NCBI GenBank assembly: GCA_037954325.1
Contig: JBBMNZ010000030.1
Coordinates: 3,805,001-3,869,000 of the forward strand
DNA from: Fistularia commersonii
Taxonomy: Eukaryota > Chordata > Actinopteri > Syngnathiformes > Fistulariidae
Direction: 5' to 3'
Length of the DNA: 64,000 nt
Below the pieces are notes generated by a model, which was not told where the DNA came from, did no database searches, and worked only from the letters and a program-made list of their open reading frames with translations. Below are positions 41,415 to 52,910 of the stretch, piece after piece (the first letter of the stretch is position 1; the number at the start of each line of letters is the position of its first letter). Both the position numbers and the translations under genes were made by a program.

Positions 41415-42608
41415 ATATATAGGGCTCACTTGTCAATAAGCTGCAGGGGGCCACATTCTAACTTGAGATATTTACACAGAAACATTTTTTAAAAACCTTA
41501 ATCCGTACTGGAAATGCTTTTTTCCGAACAGCGCCTGTAACACGGCTGATGAAAAATAAATAAAAATAAAAAACACAAGGAAAAGTCCATTTTCTATCCT
41601 ACTCCAGCTGATCGCTATCTTGGTCTTCCTCTCGCGCACTAAAAGCAATAAAATCATCTTTTTTTTGGTGTCGGAATCGAAGGGCCTCAGAATTTCACGG
41701 CCATTTCATTGGTCAGATGTAACGCGGCAAAATGTTTTCGCGCGTGATTGTTTAAGCCGCAGTGTTCACAGTGTGTGGGCGGGAAAATGGAGAATAGTCG
41801 GGAATCTACAGTTATATGAAAAAACTTCAAAACAGAAAACAGAGGCGGAGACGTAACGAGTAGACTTCACAACCAGGCTGAGATAATCTGACCAGGACTC
41901 AAGGCTGCAGAAAATAGTTTTAAAAAACATCACCTGCACAGCGGCGCCGCTGTCAGGAAGATTAAATGAATATATTAACTTTTCGGCTTCTCGCTGTCTT
42001 CTCGATGGAAGAGAGCATCTAGTTTTTGTTTGTTGTTTTATGTCCTCTGGTTACGCAAGAACTTACGAGTTTCTTTGCTTTTTATTTCCCGTAGTTTCAA
42101 CCCGATATCATCACATTCATAATCCCCGCTCCGTCGTCTTTAGATCTTTTTTTTTTTTATGGTGATCTTTACTTCTCTCCTAGTCTTTTATGAAGATTTG
42201 CAGGGCGTTGGACCACGTTAATTAGCCCGGGTACTTCCAGAGATAATGTGGGTCATAACTTAAACCCAGAGGAACACGGGCTCTGCGGTGTTTGCAGTTT
42301 AAGAACATTAATTTTAAATGAATTTATATCTTCGATTTTGGTGAATTAGACGCGGTCTCTCTCGGACGACCCGACACGCACCCCCCGAAAACCCCGTCTG
42401 TAAACGGGCGACAGGAGTCCGAGACGGTCGGTTGACGAAAAAACGAAACAGTTAACGAAAAAAATACAAAAAAAAAAAAACGAAATGGTTAACGGAAAAA
42501 AAAATGGCATCAACGAAGTTTTCTACTTTGAAGCGCAAGACAGGAAGTGACAGGAAGTCAACGCTGGGACCGCTTGATGCGGGAAGATTTCCTGAGTGGT
42601 GTGTATAT
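41415..42608. other. Unannotated, no gene seen
   Basis: AT-leaning with a T run at 42150-42159 and A-rich low-complexity DNA at 42435-42505. No recognised coding sequence. Confidence 0.5.
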
Positions 42609-42628
42609 GTGTGTGTGTGTGTGTGTGT
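42609..42628. repeat. Short (GT)n microsatellite
   Basis: About ten GT units. Confidence 0.9.
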
Positions 42629-44954
42629 TCTCCTGCAGCATCAGTTGAATGCATTTGTCTGTGCATGCAAACACACCCATACTGAATCTCAAACGTGTGT
42701 GACGCGCTCACTTGAGATATAAACACACGATAAATGTAAACACGACAACCTTGGCAGAGGTTCGCCTTCCCAACTGCCCTCATAGATAATAATTGATTTA
42801 ATGCCGACTAATCAACTAATGGCTTCGACTATTAGTCGACCGGGGAGGGGGCGGAGTCCCGCTGAATAAAAACAAAGAACAGGGGATGTGAGCGTGGAAG
42901 ATTGTGCACCGAGGAGAAAAAAAAAAAGGAAATTAGCAGGAAGTCGCCGTTTAAGCAACATTTATCAGGAATCGCAAGCATCTGTCTGTCTCAGAATGTC
43001 CTTTTCGTCATTTTCCGTTCGCTCGTTTATTTACCTGAGCATCCGGCGAGATTTATCGACGGTCAGGCTTTTGAGCGTGAAATCGCCCCAAACTTTCACC
43101 CCTTAGACGGCTCTTATTCCTGCACGTACGTAAGATCTGGGTATTTCACCGCGTCCTCCGGAATTCATCCGTTACCCCCAGTTGAGCTGTGTCTGTGGAG
43201 CCAACAGGTTGCGAATCTAAAAAAAAAAAAAAAAAAAAAACCTGTGTCACCGGGACCACAAATTCTGCCTCCTCTTCCCCGCCACTGAAGCGGTTTAAAG
43301 ATTTATATCCGGGTGACAAAATAAAAAAGATAGCCCTCGTTCCACAGTCCCCAAGGTTAAGCAGAGACTGTTTTTTTTTTTTTTTTTTTTTTCACTAACA
43401 ACTCCAGAATGAGCAAAGATCCCGGCGACTCTCCTCATGTCGTCCAACGCATGACGAAGGTCAGGGATTCTCGACAGAAGGGAGGGGGAGGCGGCGGAGC
43501 CGTCTCGGCGCTGGATGCTGATTTATCCGTACATGCAACATTTGGTCTTGACGGGGGATGACAAGGATCATTACGTCCGGCTCGGGCCAAAGGGGCCTCC
43601 GAGCCCGGATTTCGGTTCCGGAGGCCGTTTGCCGAGAGCCTCCCGCAGATCGGACGGTTGTCTTCGAGGCGTGGAGGGCGGCGAGACTTTGTTATCGGGC
43701 GAAAACGGGCTTTATCGCTCGGAGAGACAGGGGGTTGCTAAGTGGACCATTACGCCTCTAAGTGATACATAGGAACACGCCGACGGACACTCGCTGAGCG
43801 AAAACTACATCGGGGGCGGGGGGAAAGAAAAGATTCAACATCTGCTTACTGAGTATTTAGAGGTCTTAATGACCGCATAAATCAAATGCATCCCCAAAAA
43901 AAAACCCAACTTGGATTTTAACAATCCTCCATTCACCTCCTTTTGCACCCAGGCCTGGCCATTAGTTGATCAGTCTGCTGCTTTATCACCTCCCCAGACT
44001 GCCGCTAAACGCGTCTTCCTCTGCAATTTCCCCGGTTCTATTGTCTCTGCACCTATAAAGTTCCGGTATAAACCTTTTTTGCCAGATGTTGAGAGATAAA
44101 AAAAAAAACGGGAACCCGAAGCAAATGCTATTTTGAAAAACAGGAAAGTAACAGGCCGCTAACACATTTAGCGCTGCGTGTCATTAAAACCAATCCGCGC
44201 CGTTTCCTTCATTCTGCTCACGACACGTTCGTCCTCAAGGCCGGATCTGGAATGAGACGGGTTTGGATTGGTTTATACTTCTGATTATTTTGTTAATAAT
44301 CACAGCGGAGACACGCTTAAAGAAGCTCTGCTTGTGCGCAACAATCATGCGAAGGGAACTCGGGTGATCGGTTGTCAAAAAACGTTCTGCTGAACGAAAC
44401 TGGTTGGATTATTATAAAGATAAGGTTCTGTTTCAGAACCCTGGATGTGCCTGCAGGACGGCAGAGGAGATGGTGAAGGTGAACGGCAGGGTGTGAAAAG
44501 ATGATGGGTGAATACCGGCGGGGAGGCGGAAAGGGGCAGAAATCAGACAAAGACAGACGGAAGGGGTTTGGAAACAATAGGGGTCCGAACAATGCTAACA
44601 GCCCGCGGTTTCCCACGTGGTCGTTCCCCACAGCCGGGCGCAAATGGAGAGAAGAGGCAGGGGGCGTCCATTCTTTTTTTTATATATATATAATCAGTAT
44701 TGTGTCCCTGGACAGGGATGGGAGGAAAACGGTAGTGAAGTCAAATCTGCCGAAGCCGAAAACTTGCCAAGATTTTTGTTATTGAGAAGAAGGACGCAAA
44801 GCAGCTCAGCAGATCAGGACTTGTTGTGAACCAGATCTTGAAAAGTTGGGTTTTCTGAGATCCAGATCGGATTGGCGCCACTCTGATAGGACGGTCGGCA
44901 CGAGATGAGACGTAGCCTAATGGTCCCATTGGATCAAGCTTGGGAAATTGTTTT
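42629..44954. other. Unannotated; homopolymers and one small palindrome
   Basis: TCGACTATTAGTCGA near 42826-42840 is a small palindrome. An A run lies at 43219-43240 and a T run at 43371-43392. A 128-codon frame at 42902-43288 crosses the A run and has no recognised domain. 43440-43760 is GC-rich. Confidence 0.5.
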
Positions 44955-44972
44955 GCAGCAGCAGCAGCAGCA
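44955..44972 (+). repeat. (GCA)6 trinucleotide repeat
   Basis: Six GCA units that give QQQQQQ in the 73-codon frame at 44905-45126. No homologous protein is recognised, so I treat it as a microsatellite, not an exon. Confidence 0.8.
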
Positions 44973-45764
44973 AGACATACAAAGACAAGACAGGCTAAAA
45001 ATGAACACAATCCATCCGAAGAAGCGCCAGGTGGGACGTGTTTTACAAGACTCCCCGAATCCATTTCTATCCGCTGGTTCCCGAACAGACGGCGGAGCCC
45101 GGATTAACCTCGAGGAGCCGGGATGAGCAAGAGGACGTCCCGAAATGGAGGCAAATCGTGGGCGAGCAATCTGGTGACACCTTGCCGAGGTTTCCAGGTG
45201 AGAGAGAGGAGGGGAAGGGAAACGGGACGAGGGGGAAAGGAGGGCGGCGCCGTGGACGGCGTGGGGTTCCCCGTCCAGGGAAACACGTTTCTACTCCGTG
45301 CACGTCACAATAAACGCTTTTAATTTTGCAACTAAATATGTTGCAATGAACGACCGCAGAGAAAAATATTACATGCATGTAGCAAAACATTTCAAAAAAA
45401 AAAAAAAAAAAGGCATTTGGTATAAAGTTCCTTTTAAGTAAAATACTCAATGTCTATTTAAGTCCTTCTTGCTGTCGTTTATTAAGAGCGACAAAAATAT
45501 GTCAACGTGCTTTATTTAGCTGTTACGAGTTTGCCATTATCTTCAAATTTGACAAGAAATTTTTCAAATGAATGTCCAAAATTAAAGTACATTTTAATCA
45601 CATTAAATTAATTTACTTGATTATTTCCCGCTTCCCACCTGATGAGATTGGGATAGTTGTTTGATTAACCACAATCGCCCTGATTTCACTATTCATTTAT
45701 TCAATGCCTGCTATATATTGTCTGTTTAATTAACACTGTCAGTCAAAGCTTATTTATTGTATTA
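44973..45764. other. Unannotated, no gene seen
   Basis: Purine-rich at 45190-45260, an A run at 45394-45411 and AT-rich after 45420. Confidence 0.5.
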
Positions 45765-45804
45765 GTTAAATTACTTGGGCGAATAAAGCAATTCTGATTC
45801 TGAC
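45765..45804 (+). mobile_element. LINE 3-prime tail
   Basis: ACTTGGGCGAATAAAGCAAT followed by TCTGATTCTGA is the common teleost LINE ending with a (GATTCT)n-type tail. The reverse complement of the same ending lies at 60591-60632. The body upstream is not recognisable. Confidence 0.62.
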
Positions 45805-45807
45805 AAG

Positions 45808-46014
45808 ATGGATGGATGGATGGATGGATAATTTTTATTGAATATAACAGTTCACTGTGCTTCCTTGACTCGAACAACTACAACAACAATAGTAATAATA
45901 ATAATAACAATAACATCATTCCTTTATCAGTATTATTGTATAACAATAATATTAATTATTGTTATTATTATTATTATCCTGAGTGCAGGATAAGCGGCAG
46001 ATGATGGATGGATG
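45808..46014. repeat. GATG, AAT and ATT repeats with a hairpin; SINE tail at the end
   Basis: (GATG)n at 45808-45830. An AAT block at 45893-45913 and an ATT block at 45956-45976 are exact 21-bp reverse complements with a 42-bp loop, and a smaller palindrome (TATTATTGT...ACAATAATA) lies in the loop. The end, GTGCAGGATAAGCGGCAGAT then GATGGATGGATG, is a typical teleost SINE/LINE tail. Confidence 0.8.
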
Positions 46015-47269
46015 AATGACTAGTGATGTCAGCTCATGTGGAAAAAAAAAAAGTAAAATTCCAAAAGTTTCAAGTTTAAAATCGTGATAAGGCCGCAACC
46101 CCCCTCCAAATCCCCCTCCAAAGCGGGATTTAATGGGAATGAGTCCCAGTTACATACATTCCTAGGAAGTAAAAAAAAAAAAGAAAGTTTTCAGTCAACT
46201 TCAGAAGAAAATAAGTTAAAATAGAGACGGAGAGAGAAGATTCCTTGAGCAAACCGGCCTTGTTTCAAATCTCTAGAATAAAACCACTCTGTCTCAGACG
46301 CGAATTACTAATGTCCGTTTGAATTATTGATAGCGGGGATGAATCTGCTCCTTTTGATCAATCGAGAACAATCACATTTGGAATTCACAATCTACACACG
46401 GCCGCGCTTTTTCTGTCTGCTCGGCGAGGACGGAGGGGGACGGGAATTTTTTTTTTTTTTTTTTTTTTTTTAGCATTCCCCAATTGTTGATTTTGAACAA
46501 AACTCAAAGAAGGTCCAGGTGCTTCCTGTGTAGAAACCTAACCAGACTTTACCTGCAGAAGAAACGATTGTCCGGCGATACTTTTCAGATTGAATCGCGA
46601 CATCTCTGCTGCGGCTATGCTAATCCCTGGGACGGAAAACAGGAATTGAAGGCCTGTAGAATCATATTTACACAATCAGCATGTATCCAAATGCACTGCG
46701 GACAGCAAAGTAGGAATTTCACCGAACATATAAACATGTTTCTGTGCTACACATGTGACAATCTTGGATCTTGCATCCCCCCCCTGAAATCGGTCTTTTC
46801 TGCGACTTTGTTCATCCGTGGCATTTCTTTTGCGAATGTCGTTGTTTGAATCGACGCCCCGACGAACCGGTGCTTCCCAAGGACGAGTGAAGGGGGTTGA
46901 AACTCGGTACGTACGAGCGTCGGTCAAATTCATCACCAGCCAATTAGGATGATGGAGATGAAAGTTGTGCCACGGGTGCTTCGAGGAAATTGAGGCGTCA
47001 ATCACCGGAGAGCTGAGCTCAAATCAATAAATCATAAAATATTCCATTATTTTATCATTTTATAACAGAGTCTAATAATGAAATGCCAGCCTGTGGATGA
47101 TATTCCCCAATAAAGGGCTCTAAATATATTGATAAGCATTAAAAAAAACTGAAGGAAAAGCCAAGTAGGTTGAAAAAATAAGGAAAATTCTGTGTTCTGG
47201 AGTGCAGGATGCATAATGAATAAAGAAAAAATACCTATGTTTTCTCAATATATAATCACCGCATTTCGC
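46015..47269. other. Unannotated, no gene seen
   Basis: A T run at 46448-46471. The 121-codon frame at 46484-46849 is one of the few in balanced DNA, but it contains no domain I recognise and lacks splice context. Confidence 0.5.
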
Positions 47270-47640
47270 TCTCGTTGCCTGACGATCTCGATACGATACG
47301 ATGAAAACCGGTCTAATTTTTTTGTTTTCAGTATTTTCATTAGATCATTTTATCATCACTGTCGGTTAAAAAAAAGAAAAAAAAATTTTTTTCAATGATG
47401 TTTTCATTTCTCCAAACAGCTTGTTGGTAAACTGTTTCTGTATCATCAAGTACGATGATACGATGTTCATGAAAAGATGTTTTCAGAATTTTTATTAGAT
47501 CGTTTTAAAATCATTGCCAGCTCTAAAAATTTAGTTAATTTAAATTGAATTAAATCTGATTTAATTTAATTTAATTATGCATTCAATTATTTTTTTTATA
47601 TCTCCAAACAGCTTTTTTTTCCAAAGGTTTTCATCATGTT
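47270..47640 (+). repeat. Degenerate two-unit tandem repeat, AT-rich
   Basis: Shared landmarks in order: GATACGAT near 47291 and 47456, ATTAGATC.TTTTA (47339 and 47494) and TCTCCAAACAGCTT (47408 and 47601). Offsets of about 155 and 193 bp show indels between the units. The second unit carries an extra TTAATTTAAATT low-complexity block. Confidence 0.6.
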
Positions 47641-47920
47641 CTCATCATTTTTTCAGCAAATCGGAAACTTTTTCTGAACTAAAGGAAAACAAAAGAAACT
47701 TGAAACTTGTTCCTGTTTTGTAAACACACACCAAGTGTGTTAAACACGTCTCACAGCTGCTACAAAACAGTAAATGACAAAGGGGATGAACACGGATAAA
47801 GTAAACTGATAATGAGATTTTTAATCAGTTAATATAGAGAGGAGAGAGAGTGTGTGTGTATAAATATCCCGCTGCCACAGACAGGGTGTGTGGTTAGACA
47901 TAAAATATGGTTATAGCAGA

Positions 47921-48330
47921 GTGTGTGTGTGTGTGTGTGTGTGTCTGTATGCGTCTGTGTGTGTGTGTTTGTGTTTGACAATATGAATTACTGACAAACA
48001 GTATTTATGGTTAGAGGGGCAGGTGAGCTGAGGACACACACACGCACACGCACACAGACACACACACACAAACACACAGAAAGACAGACAAAGTTCACAG
48101 AACTATTGCTGCACAAACCACATGAAAACACACACACACACTCTGACACACACACACACGCACACGCACACACACACACACACACTCTGACACACACATT
48201 CTGCACAGAATATTTTACAGCTGACAGTCAGCCATCTATTGTTGCCACAAAGCACTGATCAATACCGCCTCGATTGAACACATTAATCAGCGGCAATGAG
48301 CTGCACCAGGAGTGTGTGTGTGTGTGCGCG
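47921..48330. repeat. Cluster of GT then CA arrays
   Basis: GT at 47921-47944 and 47957-47968; interrupted CA arrays at 48033-48075, 48128-48160 and 48160-48198 with CTCTGA interruptions; GT at 48312-48326. Large opposite-sense complementarity. Confidence 0.9.
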
Positions 48331-48460
48331 TGTTGGTGTTTATTTGGCTTTGTGCATGTTTTCCTTTGCATCAAAAACAACAACGCTTGTGTAGCTCTTG
48401 TATCGTTACCATGACGCATCAACGTCATACAAAAGCTGAACAGAAATAATATAGTAGGAT

Positions 48461-48625
48461 CTATGTGGTGCAGTGGTTTGCTTCCATCTCAAAGCAAGAG
48501 GGTTCCTGCTTGGATTCCAACATTCCCTCCCTGCATGTTTTTTCCTGTCCAAAAACATGCAGGAGCTTCTTTGGAGACCCTAAACTGCCCAGATGTGCAA
48601 ATGGTTGAATGTCTATTTATGTAGA
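48461..48625 (+). mobile_element. SINE copy
   Basis: Head CTATGTGGTGCAGTGGTTTG, box-B-like CTTGGATTCC near 48509, and body CCCTGCATGTTTTTTCCTGT and GGAGACCCTAAACTGCCCAG. Box A and box B are both mutated. Confidence 0.72.
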
Positions 48626-48671
48626 TGAACACTTTTAAACTTTTAGATTTATTCTCCTGCACCCTTTAGAT

Positions 48672-49227
48672 CAGGGCTGTCGAACTCATTTCCACATCAG
48701 CATGACGGACAAATAAATGTTACCAAATGTGGTGTACAATAAATGTCACTACTCTTTAATGTTAAATAACTTTTAATCCAAAATGTTACATATGCATTTG
48801 CATGGATATTTGCAAAATGTTTACTAGTTGCTCTGTTACAACATAAACCCTTTTATGTTGTCACCCACATTAAGAAACCCACATGACTCCATCATTCAAT
48901 GATCAAACTATCCAAGTGAATGAAGAATCATATCATTTTATAACAATTTGTTGTTTTTCTGGAAGGTCGACTTCGCGTTTGGTGTTAAAATGCCGACGCA
49001 GATCGTACTTTTTGACAACCAACGCTGTCATAACGCAAAAGAAGCACTACTTTTTCCCCAAACATGTTTTCGCCTTCCTGTCTTTCTCGAAACGGCCTCC
49101 ATCTGCATCGACTTGTTTGGCCTGAATTGTGGGAAATGTAGTTTATGGTCAATGCATGCGTTTGATTTATTTATTTTAAGACAATCGGACCTTTTAAGAC
49201 GTTCTTGCGGCATGAGTTTGACACGTG
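48672..49227 (-). mobile_element. Non-autonomous hAT element with 8-bp target duplication
   Basis: The left end is CAGGGCTGTCGAACTCAT (48672-48689) and the right end is ATGAGTTTGACACGTG (to 49227). These are imperfect inverted repeats matching the CAGGGGTGTCAAACTCAT-type ends of Charlie-like hAT elements. Both ends are flanked by the exact 8-bp repeat CTTTAGAT (48664-48671 and 49228-49235). The element is 556 bp. In minus orientation its right part encodes a decayed BED-region piece (VDADGG.F-type, about 49076-49108) shared with 35188 and 37567. Stretch 49127-49195 matches 35281-35345 in reverse. No catalytic domain is present. Confidence 0.88.
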
Positions 49228-49235
49228 CTTTAGAT

Positions 49236-50559
49236 TAAAAAACTGAATATGCAAAAAAATAAGCATGCACATATCTACTTTCAAAAGTCCATAAATCACT
49301 TTTAATATGTGCAATAACTTTATTTTTGCAGTGTATTCCCCACACCGATGTGTTGATTTTTTTTTAAAGATCCCATCCATTTGATTTATTTAAAAAAAGC
49401 ATCACCCTGCGCGGCAGGTGTCGTTGTCGAGGGCAACTGGTGCGAGCGCACGTGGCAAATGCCGCCAATGCGGGTTGACGGGTGCTCGGGAATCTTTACG
49501 AACCGGAGATTACCGTTTAATTTCGCGTGTTCCCCCGTTTTACAGCGCGCCTGTCAAGAGAGCGTGGAGATAGAATAAGCTACAATTCCCAAATCAATAT
49601 CGGCGGCGAGAGCTTTCGAAAATCCTCCTGCGGCGATTCCAGGGGAAGATGGGAAAAAAAAAAAAAAAATCAACAATCAACACACAAGGGATGTTTTTTA
49701 TCACGCAAAAAAACAAAAAAGGCCGACCCTGTAAAGTCCAATACAGGTTGTCATGTCTGCCGCTTCCTGTTAAAACACCTTTCTTTTTTTTTTTTTTTAG
49801 TTTTCTGGAACAAGCGCATTGATCCGTCTGGTTTTTAATGAGTGAGCGGAGATCCTTCGCAGCTCGGATACAACCTCCGATCGATGGCTCCCTCCAAGAT
49901 ATGACGATGGGCGAACGGATAAAAATGCTTCTCATTTGCGTATTTTCATTGAATCATTTGCCAAGTAAAGCAAAATGACTATAACGGGTGTATGAGCAGA
50001 TAGAAACGTATAAAATATGTTATGGTCCGCCGACCGGGCAGCTGGGAACGAGAAATGTCCCGGCGCCCCTCGCCGATTACGGCCCGCCGCCGTGGCGTTG
50101 ACGTGATGTGGCATTTACCTTTTTGTATTTTCACACAGGGTGATTTTGAAAATGGGTTGGAGCCTTTTTTTTTTTTTTTTTTTCCCCCGGGCCGTTTACG
50201 TCTCTCTTATCCCTCGAATCCACGGCCGAGAAGAGAGGAGAAACATATCGATCCTCCAAATGTCACACAATATCTCCATTCTTTACAAGCCACGGCGACA
50301 ACCATGTAATATTATAAGGCTGTATCAGTGGCAACGTACGGCATGAGATTGCTTTTTGTAACGTCACGGAATAATAATCCCCTCGGTTTTTCGCGAGTCT
50401 CGGCTAATCGGCCCGGTTTCTCCGGTCGGCAGTGGTCGGCTGCGGCAAACAGTAATTTTTTGCTCATGAATCCTACCTGGTTGGCCTATTTCTGCAACCG
50501 ACGCCGCATTTTCCAGATTTGAAGCAGCTGAGCAGAGCCTCTGTTGAAATCAAATGTGA
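49236..50559. other. Unannotated, no gene seen
   Basis: A runs at 49654-49669 and T runs at 49782-49798 and 50165-50183. Frames of 95-113 codons here cross these runs and are not supported. Confidence 0.5.
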
Positions 50560-51820
50560 AATTATTGTTAGTTCATCTGTGACTTCATGCCTATATTTGG
50601 TCATTAATATGAGTATAATATAAGTATATTTGTACACCTTATCTTTATTTCCAACGGTCTGATATATAATGTCACAGTTTATTGTTGGATTTTATCTTTA
50701 TACCTTGACCTTATAATTAATTATTTTTCAAATTGCTGTTTTCCGGGGTTAATTCACGCATCCATTTGTTCACTGGTAATTATTCACCTTAAAATATGAT
50801 AAATATATTTGTGCATAGAAACCGTCACTACATGCAGTAATATAAACTTGTATGTAATTTTGGGTGGATTTTTTTGGGAATTGAATGCCTTTATGAGATC
50901 TGATCTATTATCTTTCAATCCATTTTATTTTAATTCACCGGCCCCTAAAAAAAATTATAAAAATTTAAAACTATATACACTGATATCAGTGTGTGTGCAT
51001 GTGTATTTGGGGGTTGTTTAAACTTGAATACCTATTATGAAAAGTGTTTCATTTAGCTTGCTTTGTCTGTGACTTCCTTCAAATCTGTTATGAAATCTAA
51101 GCACTTTATCAATCGTCATTAATACACATTATTTTCTCCAACAGTCTGATGTATAATATTATCATTTACCATTTATCTTTGTGACATTTAAGGAATTATA
51201 ACCCCATAACCTTGACCTTTTAATTAGGTTTACAAATTGCTCTTTTCTGGGGTTAATTGATGTGGCTGCGTTCAAGATTGTGGAACAATCTGTTTGTTCA
51301 CCGGCAATTATTCACTACTTGCACTAATATAAATGTGTATGCAATTTTGGGGGGATTTTTTTTTGATTGATATGCCTTTTATGAAAAGTGTTCCTCGTCT
51401 GATTTCTTTTATTTGGATCCTTTTTATTCTAATGAATTCATTAGTTTGGGATTAATTCATGCGGTTGCGTTTGAGTTTACAATCCGTTTGTTCACAGGCA
51501 ATTATTCACCTTAAAAAAATGATAAATACATTTGTACATATAAACCGTCACTACATGCACTAATATAAACATGTATGCAATTTATTTATTTATTTTTTTA
51601 TTTAAATGCCTTTTATGAAAAGTGTTCCCTGTCTGATTTCTTTTACTTGGATCCTTTTTATTTTATTTCTTTGCTAGTTTCCAAATGGCTCTTTTCTGGG
51701 GTTATTTCATGTAGTTGCGTCCAAGTTTTTGGGACAATCCATTTGACAACTGGCAATTATTCACCTAAAAAAAAATAAAAAATTCTAAATATATTTGTGC
51801 ATAGAAAGACAATAATATTA
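50560..51820 (+). repeat. Degenerate AT-rich tandem array, about four units
   Basis: The block GGGGTTAATT (or a variant) recurs at 50745, 51249, 51448 and 51697. It is followed each time by a CAATTATTCAC element (or CTGGTAATTATTCAC), an AAACCGTCACTACATGCA or TTGCACTAATATAAA element, a TATGCAATTT element, and CCTTTTATGAAAAGTGTT. Spacing of about 504, 199 and 249 bp shows that units have been shortened unevenly. No open frame crosses units. Confidence 0.8.
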
Positions 51821-52346
51821 ACATGTTTTTTGATTATTTGTATGATTTTAAATATTTTTTTCTGTGTCCATATCAAGCATCACAAATATGCTTGCATTTA
51901 CCGAGCCGCTGTTCTGCATTAGCCGAATGCTACATGTTAGCACCCCGGCTGCAAGAGTGGCAGGAGTCTCAGGTCCTTCTTTTCTCTCTGAGAAATATAA
52001 AAACGTGGCAGGAGCTTCGTGACTTATCATCTTGAATTATCAGGCGCGGGATCAGATGCGCGGAGCCGAGGGGGAGGAACGAGGACGGCGCCGCTCTCCC
52101 CCCTCGCGCTGGCCGGCGTGCCATCGAAGATGTTAGCTTAGGCTAAAAGCGCCACACAATTTACATCATCCTGTTTTCTCTCTAAAGGTCCCCGTCTTTT
52201 ATTGACGTTTTCTTTACTACAACTGACAGCTGACATTGTTTCCCATGCGTGTTGGGTGATTCATCTGACCCTGGCACTGCCGAACATTCGTCATACCCAA
52301 CTGTGCAATATTAAAACACATTTGTGTCAGAAGGAGGCCGTTTGTT
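51821..52346. other. Unannotated, no gene seen
   Basis: Mixed DNA. The segment at 52045-52115 is GC-rich; nothing recognised. Confidence 0.5.
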
Positions 52347-52516
52347 TTTTTTTTTTTTTTTTTTTTGTGAGTGTGATTTTTTTTTTTTTTTTTTTGCCTT
52401 ACCACAAATCATTGTGATGGTGGAAGCTGCATGTGGTAAACAGTGTCAAGCTGTAAAAATGAAAAAAAAACAAAAAAAAACAACCAGAGGTGGTGTTTTT
52501 TTTTTTTTTTTTTTCT
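52347..52516 (+). repeat. Four homopolymer runs in 170 bp
   Basis: T runs at about 52345-52366, 52378-52395 and 52497-52514 with A runs at 52462-52480. The 182-codon frame at 52324-52872 is driven by these and by the GT array after them. Confidence 0.85.
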
Positions 52517-52662
52517 ACTGGAATGTGGATTACATGAGTAATAGTTCCAAATCTATCTGTCTCGCCATAACAACCTTATATATATCCGGTCTGCTCGCCT
52601 CCACAACAGCAATAATAAATTCAATATTCCAGCCAGACACACAAACCACCATTATTCACTAC

Positions 52663-52878
52663 GTGTGTGTGTGTGTGTGTGTGTGTGGTGGAGTGAGAGC
52701 GATGAAGAGGCGCTGGGAGAGAATAGGTGTGTGTGTGTGTCTATTGCACGTCCAAACATATGTGAATATATGTGTGTATCGCTCTCTAACTGCTGTTTCT
52801 GATTGTAATGTAAGGCCCGCTCTATATTTGAAACACATGTGTTACATGCCTGCTGCTCTAGCTTTACATTAATGCACC

Positions 52879-52904
<26 letters not shown>
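52663..52904. repeat. GT arrays
   Basis: GT at 52663-52687, 52726-52739 and 52879-52904, all in the same sense. Confidence 0.93.

Positions 52905-52910
<6 letters not shown>

Noticed and set aside
44905..45126. Frame with a glutamine run (73 codons)
   Set aside because: A six-unit GCA microsatellite explains the run; the rest has no recognisable domain or splice context.
46484..46849. 121-codon frame with many cysteines in balanced DNA
   Set aside because: Cysteine spacing does not fit zinc fingers or secreted domains that I know, and no initiator or splice context is seen. It remains an unverified frame.
52324..52872. 182-codon open frame on the + strand
   Set aside because: It is made of Phe and Lys runs from T and A homopolymers plus Cys-Val from a GT array.
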